From positions 10,122,134 to 10,186,133 of the forward strand of contig JAJEKV010000028.1 of assembly GCA_021234155.1 (NCBI GenBank): a DNA stretch of 64,000 nt. Reading direction: 5' to 3'. The translations under genes and the position numbers were made by a program. Source of the stretch: Isoetes taiwanensis. Its lineage: Eukaryota > Streptophyta > Lycopodiopsida > Isoetales > Isoetaceae. Positions 1-9,005 of the stretch are shown piece by piece (the stretch's first letter is position 1; the number at the start of each line of letters is the position of its first letter). A model generated the notes under the pieces. It was not told the DNA's origin, did not search any database, and saw nothing but the letters and a program-made list of their open reading frames with translations.

Positions 1-564
1 TGATGTGCCAGCGAAAGTTGTTGTAGCTTCTTCACAAGGAGTTCGTTCAAACATATCTCTTATAGCAGACTGAAATTCTGCAAACCCATGTGTCACCACG
101 GTTGTGTGAAGAGGAGTAGATATTGCAAGGTCGTCTTCATTTGTAGTGAAATCATGGTGGGAGAAGCTGTGGTGAATCTCGCAGTCTTCAGAACGTGCTG
201 TATTCCTGGCATGTGTAAGTGAAGATGGAGAAACAACAAAGGGCTGAGGTAGTCTGTTTCGAACAATTTTCTGAGGTCGAGCCATTGTAGTGTCGGGGGA
301 TGGTACAAATGGTGGTGGAAGATTTCTATGTGAAACAGGTGAGGCTTTGAAAGGAGGTGGCAGCCGGTTCCCTACTGGACTTGGAGAGGGTTGGAAAGGT
401 GGTGGCAGTCTACTAGTTACTGGACTCGGAGTATCTTCAAGAAGCAACAAAGACCTTGTCGAGGTAGGTGTTGAAGAAGCATCTCCGTCTTGTGTTCCAT
501 CTGAAGTAGAGATACTTGGGCAAACAAATGGTGGTGGAAGTTTGTTCACGACGCGGTTAACCAT
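1..564 (-). CDS. Proline-rich repeat protein, N-terminal part (runs off window)
   Basis: Reading the minus strand from an ATG at 564-562, the frame stays open for 188 codons to the window edge; two in-frame stops lie just upstream (600-595). The product is proline-rich and carries five copies of a short repeat of the form (K/R/N)LPPPFxxSP: KLPPPFVCPS, RLPPPFQPSP, RLPPPFKASP, NLPPPFVPSP and RLPQPFVVSP. Ser/Thr-rich linkers follow, then a less repetitive acidic and histidine-containing tail. I recognise no family. A possible splice acceptor (TTTTTTGCAG) lies just before the ATG, so an upstream exon is possible. It points away from the ParB/methyltransferase gene and shares the palindrome-rich intergenic region with it, so common regulation is plausible but unproven. 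The repeat could also make the open frame a by-product of DNA repetition. Confidence 0.5.
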   Translation of the reverse strand, partial: MVNRVVNKLPPPFVCPSISTSDGTQDGDASSTPTSTRSLLLLEDTPSPVTSRLPPPFQPSPSPVGNRLPPPFKASPVSHRNLPPPFVPSPDTTMARPQKIVRNRLPQPFVVSPSSLTHARNTARSEDCEIHHSFSHHDFTTNEDDLAISTPLHTTVVTHGFAEFQSAIRDMFERTPCEEATTTFAGTS

Positions 565-1531
565 GCTAAACAACTGCAAAAAATTGTGGGCTTGTTACTA
601 ACTCACAAGTCGATTGGACTAATGATATTCGAGAATACAAATGCTATTCCTAATAGTATTTTTTTGTGCAAAAAGATTTGTTTGTGTGTGTGCAAAGATG
701 CTATTCCAGAATACACTTGTCCAGAGTGTTTGGACAAGACGTATTCCGCATCACATAGAAAAACACAACTGACAGTGGCCTACCTTTAAAAAGAAAAATT
801 GAGCGCCTCGATTCCGCCTGTGAGATTTAGTCAGCCCGAAATTTCTTCCGATCAATATTCATTTGCTGTATTCCGATTTAGCATGTAAAGTACATAGTAC
901 GTCTTTCTTGTGTTTCCTGATTTGCTTTTGTAGGCCAAAGTACACTTTGGGCTTCTGTCGAAGTGCAAAGTGTATTCTGGAATACACTTTTCTCACTGGC
1001 GAAGTGCAAAGTCCAGAATACACTTTGCTCACTGGCGAAGTGCAAAGTGTATTCCAGAATACACTTTGCCCATCTGGCGAATAGCAAAGTGTATTCTGGA
1101 ATACACTTTGCTCACTGGCCAAGTGCAAAGTGTATTCCGGAATACACTTTGCCCTTTAGGCGTAGTGTAAAGTGTATGCTATACTGGATACACTTTGCTC
1201 ACTGGCCAAGTGCAAAGTGTATTCCGGAATACACTTTGCACTTCGCCAGTGAGCAAAGTGTATTCCAGAATACACTTTGCTTGTCTTTTTGAGAACACTT
1301 GTTTTTTTGCACTTAAACAACCCACTTTTTAGCTGAAACAGACCACTTTTTAGGTTAAACATACCACTTTTTAGACCCATTATAGCATAAAAATTTAAGT
1401 TAGAGCGACAATATTTGTGCTTGTTTTCTTGTCTTTTGCTGGCCTTTAGGGTACAAAATTAGTAAATCTTATTCTGGAATATAGCTTTCGTCTCATTTTC
1501 TGTCTTCACATTGTTGTTTTAAACTTTTCAG
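565..1531. promoter_or_regulatory. Divergent intergenic region with palindromic sites
   Basis: This stretch separates the proline-rich minus-strand ORF from the first visible exon of the ParB/methyltransferase gene. It holds no convincing coding exon. It contains single copies of the palindrome TATTCNNGAATA at 626-637, 702-713 and 1470-1481, plus the dense array at 967-1278. A pyrimidine-rich splice acceptor (AAACTTTTCAG) ends at 1531, so part of this region may be an intron of the plus-strand gene. Function as a shared regulatory or binding region is inferred from position only. Confidence 0.4.
967..1278. repeat. Array of eight ~24-bp palindromes, 41-45 bp period
   Basis: Eight sites start at 967, 1007, 1044, 1086, 1127, 1169, 1214 and 1255. 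The full site reads AAAGTGTATTC, a two-base centre, then GAATACACTTT. The centre varies between CC/GG combinations (TCTGGA, TCCAGA, TCCGGA) while symmetry is kept. The second site has lost its left half and the sixth is degenerate. Spacers are relatives of GCTCACTGGCGAAGTGC; the last spacer (1238-1254) is this sequence in reverse complement, so the right end of the array is itself inverted. The core TTCNNGAA also matches a minimal heat-shock element. Short open frames across the array come from the repeat and are not genes. Confidence 0.95.
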
Positions 1532-3108
1532 TGGCAGGGAAGAAGGAAGCAAAAGGGCATCAAAAAAATATCTGAAGGTTAGGCGTCCACACCCTCAGAA
1601 GCACACCGCTGACACGAACGAGCCTGCGATTTACGAAAACTTTCAAACGCAATGGTTCAGAACCCGGGTGATAGCAGATGGAAAATACAAAGACACCGAC
1701 GTTTTTGTATGCCTCAGAAAAGTCTTTGGGAACAAAAGGTACGCCGACACCGAGTTTGTTAACCTTGGGACAATAAAAGAGGTCTTTGAGGTTGCGGGAC
1801 AAGGAGGTCAGATGGGGAGGCTATCCTTCAAGACCTCCCAAGGCTACATTGTTGTGGACATCGCATTCTTTAGAATTGTCAGTGTGCAACCACAGGCACT
1901 GTACAAATTTTTTTCACACTACCGGACAAAACGAAGCTTGTGTTCAGTAATTAGACAGGTTTGTTCCAGTACAAGCGAGGACTTTCCAGGCTTGAGTTCG
2001 AGCAATCAGATGGAGGTAGGTCACAATCATCACCTTCTGCTAGTACTTCAGGGAGGTCATCAAATGGAGGTTCCCAAGAACAAGACGAGGAAGAGCCCCC
2101 TGTGCCGCCAAAGAAACTTAGCAGGCCAAGGGCAACCATAGCCGCTAAAAAACCAAAGAAGCGAAAAGTACAGCAACTTGAAATCACAGAAATCCCCGAG
2201 GAAAGCTCAAAAAAACAAAAGGGAAAAGGAAAAGCTCCCGGGGTTGCAATAAAGGAAAAGAAGGTTGATAAGACCTCTGAAAGAATGGAGGTAATTAATA
2301 GAGAAAAATTTGTACAAGGGGTGACTTATCTTCCTGTGACTAGCATGAGGCTGCCCCCAAAGAATGAGTCTGGCGAAAGGCCGCTTCAAGTTCGAAAAAT
2401 TTATGCCGACCACTTAAGGAACTTGAAGGACAGAATTAGGAGCAATTTAAATGCTCATGTAGCCCCAATAGTTGTCCTTGTTGACAGGGAGCAATGCAAA
2501 ACCCCCCAGGAATATGACAGAGAAAACGCAGAAACATACACTCACTACGTCTTGGGAGGAAATCATAGCTTCAATGCAAGAAGGCAGTTGTACAAAGAAA
2601 AGAATAACCCCATGTACCTCTCTGTCTTGTGCGTCGTTTACTGTGGTCTCACCGACGAAGAAGCAAAAATCGTTGCCAACACCCATAATGCTGACAACGA
2701 GTACAAATTAAAGATGAGCTTCGTCGACAAGATCCAATTTATGCACAGGGAGTATATGATTTTTAAGGAAAAATATGGAGAAGATTTAAAGAAACCGGCA
2801 TACTCATTAGAACTGAAGGAAGCGTGCGCTGTGGAGTGCTGCCTTAAGTACGATGAAGCTAATAAATGGCAGTCTCTCATACCGCACCTACAAAATGAAA
2901 TTTTTACCATGTTCGAGCGTGGTGAATTAAAAAGTAAAGGAAAGGTCTCAGAAAAGAAGAAAGGTTCTGACGTCCCAAAGAAGGAAATGACGATCACGGT
3001 CTGGAGAGAAATGCAGGGCTTTACAGACATGGACATACTCGAAAGGCTACTGCAGAAGGTCGTAGATAAAGAGTTTACGCTTGAAGAGATGTCCAAGGAA
3101 CTGCACAA
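1532..3108 (+). CDS. ParB-like domain half of a ParB/DNA-methyltransferase gene (exons 1-2)
   Basis: Exon 1 (1532-1881) follows a TTTTCAG acceptor and encodes a basic, unrecognised N-terminal region; the true start codon is not located. A 77-bp intron (1882-1958, GT...CAG) restores the frame into exon 2 (1959-3108), which ends at AA|GTAAGA. Exon 2 first gives a Ser/Pro-rich linker and a classic nuclear signal (KKPKKRKV at 2147-2170), then a ParB/sulfiredoxin-like domain. That domain shows PIVVLVDRE (about 2464-2490) and the ParB-type box LGGNHSFNARRQL (2552-2590), comparable to the GERR box of ParB proteins. A helical Lys/Glu-rich C-terminal part follows. Coupling of ParB-like domains to DNA amino-methyltransferases is known in bacteria and phages; introns and a nuclear signal indicate a eukaryotic, long-resident gene. 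Exon 1 to exon 2 joining is inferred. Confidence 0.7.
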
Positions 3109-3157
3109 GTAAGAACGACAAAACTTTCATTTAAATTTTCCTTCCGTAGCAAGAAAT

Positions 3158-3285
3158 GTATTCCAGAATACGTTCTGGCTCAGTGTGTAAGCTGAGATGT
3201 CTTTCGAAACACACTCGGGAAGCCAAGGTGTATTCTGGAATACACTTTGGCTTCTGTGGGTAGTCCAATGTGTATTCCAGAATAC
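3158..3285. repeat. Three palindromic sites inside intron 2
   Basis: The intron between exons 2 and 3 (3109-3362) holds GTATTCCAGAATAC at 3158-3171, GTATTCTGGAATAC at 3230-3243 and GTATTCCAGAATAC at 3272-3285. The second has longer arms, AGCCAA...TTGGCT outside the core. These are the same sites as in the 967-1278 array, with a different spacer (TTGGCTTCTGTGGG-type instead of CTCACTGGCGAAG). Confidence 0.93.
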
Positions 3286-3362
3286 ACTTTGGCTTTTTCT
3301 TCTTGGTGCTTTCGTTTTCCAGAAAATAATACTCACCTAGTTTAATTGTTCTTGACTTCCAG

Positions 3363-4754
3363 CCAAAAAAATATTATTACGTGCCAGACATGTTTAATGG
3401 AGCAGTTGAACGTGGACAGCTGGGACAGGTGTAAAGAGCTCTATCCCATAGCTACATCCGACGAGCGTATTATTCAATACGCTCCAAATTTTGAGGGCTG
3501 GGTACGTCTTTTTCCTGTTTTTAATGTTTTTCCTTTGTGCTGCCTGCCTAACATCATTTACTAACAGAGCAAGAAGAAGAACAAGGACCTACCAGAAGGT
3601 TTTATGCATCTGGTAAGAACAGCCAGAGAAGAGAGGACTCTAGCGGATAGGCGTATTGTAGATGTTGAGCCGTCCGACTACGAGAGGTTTTCCATGTTTG
3701 ATCAAAATAACTTTTATTCTGTCGTTCATGGGGCCACAAGATTTTACTTTGGTCATAGCAGACTTGCCGTATGGGTTTAAGCTGAAGGATAGCCGCTACG
3801 ACGATCAGTCATTCAAAAACTCAGAATTTAATGCTTTCGTCGACGGAATTAAGTAGGTTACCACAGCAAAACACTGGCGTCTTGTTGTGTTCCACTCCAG
3901 CATGCAATCCGGACTTGTGGAAGCTACTTTCAAGAACCACTGCGGTTCTCCTATGTAAGCCGGTTATGAAAATATGGTCTGGTGAGTCTTCAAATCTCGA
4001 GTGCAGTTGAAACGTTCTTTCTTTCAAGTTTTGAATCATGGTTGCAGTTGTAACCCGTCATGTTCTATTCTGGAATACGTACTTACTATTCTGGAATACG
4101 ATCTTGCAGGTACAAAACTAATATTAACTACCATGGTGGAGGACCGAGGCTGCTGAGCAAGGTTGAGTATCTCCATGTAGCTTACTGGAGTTTCGACGGG
4201 AAGCGTACCAGGAGCACTTCAACACAGCAGCCTGCCAAATTTTTTCTAATGTCCTAGAGTTCCCAGCAGTATTATAGAAGCTCCAGGACCCAAGTGCACA
4301 AGGCAAAATTGTGAATCATTACCAGAAGCCACAGAAGCTAATTAACCATATTCTGGATATGTTTTCACGTCCAGAAGATTGGGTCCTAGATGCTTTCTCT
4401 GGCTCTGATACAACAATAGCATGTGCACTTAAAAAGGGTCGTAATTGTGTTGCCGTTGACATTGATAAAGAGGCTGTAGACTTTATCAAGATGCGTTTGT
4501 CTGCTCTACCAACTCTACCAGATGAAAATCAAGAGTTGGGAGCCAAATCATCATCAGATTTTGCCAAGATGACATCCTCTGAGATACAACCTCCTTTCAC
4601 AAGCTCTCTGGAAGATGAAGCTACCTTTACAGAGCTCAAAGAAGTAGCTCTAGCTACTATTCCTGAAGAGACTGTTGACACCAGCAAAGATAAAACAGTG
4701 ACAAAGGAACAAACTGAAGAGATAGACAAAGCTGAGACGAGCAAACCACACTGA
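3363..4754 (+). CDS. DNA N6-adenine/N4-cytosine methyltransferase half of the same gene (exons 3-7)
   Basis: Exon 3 (3363-3501) is flanked by CTTCCAG and TGG|GTACGT. Exon 4 starts at 3568 after CTAACAG. The catalytic motif IV is ADLPYG (3758-3775), a DPPY-type motif of N4/N6 amino-methyltransferases; the cofactor motif I/FxGxG is DAFSGSDTT (4389-4415), followed by GRNCVAVDID. Motif IV before motif I is the beta-class order. Exon 5 ends at AT|GTAAGC (3954), exon 6 begins at 4110, and exon 7 begins at 4278 after TTATAG; its acidic Thr/Glu-rich tail ends at 4754. Two defects are visible: the frame changes between 3662 and 3740, and an in-frame TAG lies at 3854-3856 inside otherwise protein-like sequence. 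The copy may be a recent pseudogene, or contain an unrecognised splice or assembly error. Substrate base (A or C) cannot be told from these motifs alone. Confidence 0.7.
4066..4099. repeat. Two palindromic sites in intron 5
   Basis: TATTCTGGAATAC occurs at 4066-4078 and again at 4087-4099, just before the splice acceptor ATCTTGCAG (ending 4109). They match the core of the upstream array, so this intron also carries the gene-associated palindrome. Confidence 0.9.
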
Positions 4755-5072
4755 GGACTTCGATTTAGACCTCTGACTTAGTTTTTGCTAAATTATTTAC
4801 TACTGGCTAGAAAATAATGCCATATTTGATGTACTGAAAGAAATTAATAAAAAAAAAAATATTTTTATTTTTACGTTTTTTTTATGTCCTCGAATTCATA
4901 GTAATATTCCTGGTGTATTAATGTCTGGAATTTTGCCATTTCCAAGTGCTCTTTTCTACAAATGCAAGATCATCACTTCAAAAGAGCCTAAAATGCACGA
5001 TAAAATATTTTGTTTCACTTGAAATCCCCAACTTCTTTTGAAAATAATCATTTTTTAAATCCTGGTGTTTTT
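4755..5072. other. AT-rich 3' flank of the methyltransferase gene
   Basis: No coding signal is seen. An AATTAATAAAAAAAAAAAATATTTTTATTTTT stretch near 4842-4870 is a plausible polyadenylation region for the upstream gene. The antisense LINE remnant starts at 5073. Confidence 0.4.
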
Positions 5073-6330
5073 TTAAGGGAATCTTTGAAACGGGAGTGAT
5101 GCAACACTCCCGTTTAATTTGCAATCGTGTTCACATCTCAGGAAAGCATGCTCCTCTGTTTCAATTTCCAGCTCTAGACATGCAGGACAGAATCTCTGAT
5201 TACGAGGAGTACCAGTCCACCTTCCAGTCTCTATATGGAGTGTATGCGATGACAATCGTAATTGAGAAATAAGCATCCGTATTTTCCTATCAATATTGGA
5301 TAAGAGATATTTCTGTTCTTTGTATTCCTGCAAGTCATTGACATTTGTTAGATAAAACTGTTTTTTAACCTCTTTTTCTGACTCCAATATCCACATTTTC
5401 TTGACAACTATTTCAGAAACCTGTGCGTGAACTTCCATGAACTTAAGCGAGACAGGCCAGATTGCACCTAGCCATCTTTCTGCCCAATGTTTGACCTCCG
5501 AATACCAACCTTTAACAGTGGATTGCTCTAAAGCCAATCGAGGGTATCGATCACCATCCATAGCAAGTATCCTATTGACATAGGTTATAGTCCTGCAAAG
5601 AGCTTCTACCTCAAGTGGAAGCATACCTGCCTCTGCCAACAACATTTCATATGGTGTTTGGGGTTTCGCCCCAAATTCTATGAGCAAAAACCTCTTTTGG
5701 ACCTTTTCAATTTCATTCCAGCTCTTCTTTGATAATCCTACCCCCCAAATGGGACTACCATAAAGGATCACTGGTTTCACTTGAACACCATATAGCAATC
5801 GTCTCAACTTCCAGTGATCGAAAATATTGATTTTACACTGATGAAGCATACTGTATAATGCTCGCATGCCTCCTGAAGCCCTCTTTTGGGCTGCCACATT
5901 TCATCTATAATTCTGTGATACTTCAATACCAAGATATTTATACTCACTTACTTTCTGTAAAGGTATTCCTCCAATAGAAAAAAATTGCGGTATCATGCCC
6001 CCCGAACACCATAATTTTTTACTTATATGTATTTATGGATAATCGCTTTTCAGCGCAAAAAGCATCCAGAACATTTAAATGCTGCTGTAAACCGCTTGCT
6101 GTTTTGGAGATTAGCACTATGTCATCTGCAAATAACAAAAGCTGAATAATATACTTCCCAAGTCTAACTCCAACACCACCAAGTCTTGATAAAATTTCAG
6201 CTTCATAAGTTGGATAAACCTCCATGAGAAGCAGTGGCAGTGGAGGTTTGATGATTGCAGTACTTTTATGAGAAGCAGTGGCAGTAAAAGTACTTGAGAA
6301 TATTGCCTCATGAACACTATAATTGTTGAA
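5073..6330 (-). mobile_element. LINE (non-LTR retrotransposon) RT remnant, antisense
   Basis: Minus-strand frames 6360-6019 and 5897-5073 together give the distal part of a non-LTR reverse transcriptase. The YADD-type catalytic box appears as LLFADDIVLIS (around 6120-6140) and is followed, after a frame break near 5900-6018, by the conserved connection region (ILYGSPIWGVGLSKKSWNEIEKVQKRFL). The C-terminal CPACLELEIETEEHAFLRCEHD is the zinc-binding tail typical of plant LINE ORF2. The N-terminal RT, the endonuclease and ORF1 are missing, so this is a truncated fragment. No poly(A) tail or target duplication was found. The 3' end near 5073 is read into a stop after a Phe/Pro segment. Confidence 0.85.
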
Positions 6331-6636
6331 GATCAAATAAGCAATTATTATCATAGTCATGAGATAGAAGGTGCATGTAAGAAGCAGCAGTTAGAAGATG
6401 ATTGCCTAGGTTATTATTTATCTGGTCAGCTTCAGGTTGATAATCAAGTGCATGGTTGCCTTAGCCAAGGTTGCAAATCCATAATGCCTAAGGTTGACTC
6501 AAGCATTCGAACATTTGAAGTGGTTATTCCTTGTTTTATTAAAACATAAGCTTCAATGGTTGAGAAAGCTATTTTCTTCTAACGTGCATGTGGGATAATT
6601 CCATAAGTGCCGATTTTCTCACGTATGCCCACAGGT

Positions 6637-6987
6637 GTACCCTCTCAAGTAATACCTATGGATAGTATTGTCATTGAATATCCTAAATACAATGGTCGAC
6701 TCTGTGGTGTGTTTGAGTCTAAGCACAAAGCTCTTTTCAACAAAGAAAGTTATGTTTGTGTGCCACTATGGACACCTTTGATAGAACGCGACAACCATCT
6801 GTCCTTCTTATTTGATTGGCTGGTAGGGTTGAAATATGCACCAGATTTTGCCAATTACATAAAGGAGCATAAGTTGGATGACTCTTGGGACATATATGGT
6901 GACATTATCATCAAGACTATAGTGGATGAATACGGCGAAGATATGAACAGAATAAAGGCCCTATGTACAATGCCTTTGATAAACTGA
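6637..6987 (+). CDS. Uncharacterised ORF (possible exon)
   Basis: An open frame of about 115 codons with ordinary protein composition: it contains PKYNGRLCGVFESKH, a Trp/Leu-rich segment FLFDWLVGLKYAP and an acidic helix KLDDSWDIYGD, then stops at 6987. I recognise no domain. It is followed at 7165 by a second plus-strand open frame; a splice acceptor-like GGATTAG precedes that frame, so the two could be exons of one gene. They run towards the transposase gene at 7806 and could belong to the same mobile element, but this is only a positional argument. Confidence 0.35.
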   Translation, partial: VPSQVIPMDSIVIEYPKYNGRLCGVFESKHKALFNKESYVCVPLWTPLIERDNHLSFLFDWLVGLKYAPDFANYIKEHKLDDSWDIYGDIIIKTIVDEYGEDMNRIKALCTMPLIN

Positions 6988-7164
6988 ATCTGCTTCACTG
7001 TAACTTTTCTAGATGTGGACTTGCTTTCATAACTCTTTTTGAGTACTTGTTAAATTATATCTATTATTAATATCTAAGGTTGAGGAAGTTTTATTATTAA
7101 TATTTAAGATTTAATACTTTATAAATGCTAATAACTTTTAACTTTTGTTATTGGATTAGAAGTT

Positions 7165-7665
7165 GTGGAAAATGAAATTGAAGAGGAATTTATACATGGA
7201 GCAGAACCAGAACAAAAGGAACTTGTACATGTACATGGAGCAGAGGTTGAACCAGATGAACCACCATCTCCTTTAGGGACTGAAGCAGAATATGTTCCAG
7301 ATGTACCATTCTCTTGTGGCTTAGGGTATGAAGCAAGATTCCTTACCAGCCTGCCTGGATTATGGGAACAGGTCGAACAGATCGAAGACAGAAGCACCAG
7401 GGATGAGATGGTAAGAATACTTTGGGCAATTCACAAGATCTATGATCCTGATCCTTGTGGAAGGAATCAGTTGCCAAGTGAACACGAGTCAACTGTGCTG
7501 CGTGAGGGCTGGAGTGGGCTTCCAATTGCAAGAGAAGCAGCAGTGGCCTCTGCCACAGCTAGTCCTAACATTATATGGCGCTCCGGAAATCTCAGGAGAA
7601 TGGATGCAATACCTATGAGATTTCCGCCACCACAGGATGTAATAGTTAGGCATAAAAGAAGTTGA
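7165..7665 (+). CDS. Uncharacterised acidic ORF
   Basis: The frame opens with an acidic repeat-like region in which HGAE recurs twice (IHGAEPEQKELVHVHGAEVEP). A more globular part follows, including PFSCGLGYEARFLTSLPGLWEQ and MVRILWAIHKIYDPDPCG, and a basic C-terminus (VIVRHKRS) before the stop at 7665. No family is recognised. It is convergent with the decayed transposase gene whose 3' end is 140 bp away, so it may be an accessory gene of that element or an unrelated host exon. Confidence 0.4.
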   Translation: MENEIEEEFIHGAEPEQKELVHVHGAEVEPDEPPSPLGTEAEYVPDVPFSCGLGYEARFLTSLPGLWEQVEQIEDRSTRDEMVRILWAIHKIYDPDPCGRNQLPSEHESTVLREGWSGLPIAREAAVASATASPNIIWRSGNLRRMDAIPMRFPPPQDVIVRHKRS

Positions 7666-7805
7666 TATATTCTATAAAGTTATCAATAACAAGAAACAAG
7701 TTTTGAAATAAGTTCATGTACTCAATTACAATGTAATATAAATCATGTTACACTAGCACTTTTCTCTTTTCAGATTACTTCTCTCCAACATATAATCTAT
7801 TCAAG

Positions 7806-8480
7806 CTATTCCAGATCATGTAGCATTTCAGGCAAACTTCCCAGTAGCATCTCATGCACATCAGTAGACAATGCATAAGCTGCAGAAGCACCCTTCACCT
7901 TATGATTTACTTTTGGCATTGCAAACTTTGCTCCAATAACAGACTCTGCAGGTACAAGAACTTCTTTGTCATCCAATAACTTATACTTGTGGTGACAACC
8001 AGGCAATTTTTGATGGTAATAGGCGGATATGACTGTTTCACCTGTATGGTGATAATTTTTGTAATCGTCAATAACATTTTCCTGCAAAACAAATTTTGTT
8101 TTCTTGCAAAGAAGGATATAGTATGGCACATTTTCTTCATTTCCTGGTGCAGCAAAAGAAGCAAACATATCACCCACCTGTACTAGATCTTCTAGCTCTT
8201 CATTTACATTTGCAAAAGCAGCAGTTTCCTCATTCTCTACTTCACAATGAGTACTTACTCGGGGTACTAGCTTCTTTAATTGCCACTTCCCACAGAATGA
8301 AATGGACTCACAAGCATCCCATTCAAAGTTAATGCAAGCATTGCAGAAGCAAGATAATGGTCTCACCATTACTAAGGTGGGGTCAGTTGGACTTATAGAA
8401 GCTATAGCATGCAATTTCTGAATACCAGGAAGAGGTTGCATATCTAATGCATTGGTTCTATCAATATCAGACTCCTTCAC
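7806..8480 (-). pseudogene. Transposase-like protein, C-terminal part
   Basis: About 224 codons continue the transposase after a one-base frame break near 8515: in the neighbouring frame the sequence reads NVNRVYWEVKESDID directly into this ORF. It contains a cysteine group SCFCNACINFEWDACE that could bind zinc, a Glu/Asp-rich linker, and a segment PYYILLCKKTKFVLQENVIDD. The stop is at 7806. It is convergent with the ORF at 7165-7665. It has no independent start and is best read as the tail of a broken gene. Confidence 0.55.
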
Positions 8481-8502
8481 TTCCCAGTATACTCTGTTAA
8501 CA

Positions 8503-8940
8503 TTAAGATTGCTTGCTCCTCAAGACAACACAAGCATCATGTGCACCTCTAATCTCTGTTCCATGTTCTCGTAACTGTTCGGCTGCAACCTGCTTGGCCT
8601 TGGCAGACTCTCCATCATGTTCACCTTTTCCATGCCCAGAACCAAAGTAGTTCCATTGTAAATGAATGCCATATTCAACATGGTACCTGGTAATGAAATA
8701 TAAATTTCTTCTGGACTTGTATTGTGCAGCACAACCATCAGACCACACAATATGATACTGTACATGAGATCCACCATTCTCTTTCAGCCATTTCAGATGA
8801 AGCTTAAATGTATGTTGTACAAAATGTGTATCATGATTCCTGTCATCAGAAATATACAAGTGAACAGTCTTCTTCAAGATGCCATTTACCTTTAGCATGG
8901 TAATCTGTACCATTATAGTAACTTGGTCCGCGCATTCCAA
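8503..8940 (-). pseudogene. Transposase-like catalytic core
   Basis: This frame carries the best motifs of the element: ECADQVTIMVQI, HLYISDDRNHDTHFVQHTF, then VWSDGCAAQYKSRRNLYF, and FGSGHGKGEHDGESAKAK. The spacing of an Asp in SDG and acidic residues in HGKGEHDG fits an RNase H-like transposase core. Just upstream (toward 9005) FAENYTLKPFKEV and HW are readable in another frame, showing a frameshift. The protein is therefore inactive here unless a frame is restored elsewhere. Confidence 0.6.
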
Positions 8941-9005
8941 TGTTACGACCGAACCTCTTTGAAAGGCTTCAATGTATAATTTTCTGCAAAGTCAACCACT
9001 TGATA

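Noticed and set aside
953-1290. CRISPR-like array of regularly spaced repeats
   Set aside because: Repeats are long perfect palindromes, spacers are similar to one another, and the context is a spliced eukaryotic gene without cas genes.
859-1380. Five overlapping open frames on both strands rich in CIPEYTL/VYSGIHFA-like repeats
   Set aside because: They are translations of the palindromic DNA array in several frames; the repeat explains every one.
1961-4754. Bacterial contamination as source of the ParB/methyltransferase gene
   Set aside because: GT-AG introns, a nuclear signal and flanking plant retroelements on the same molecule argue for nuclear DNA.
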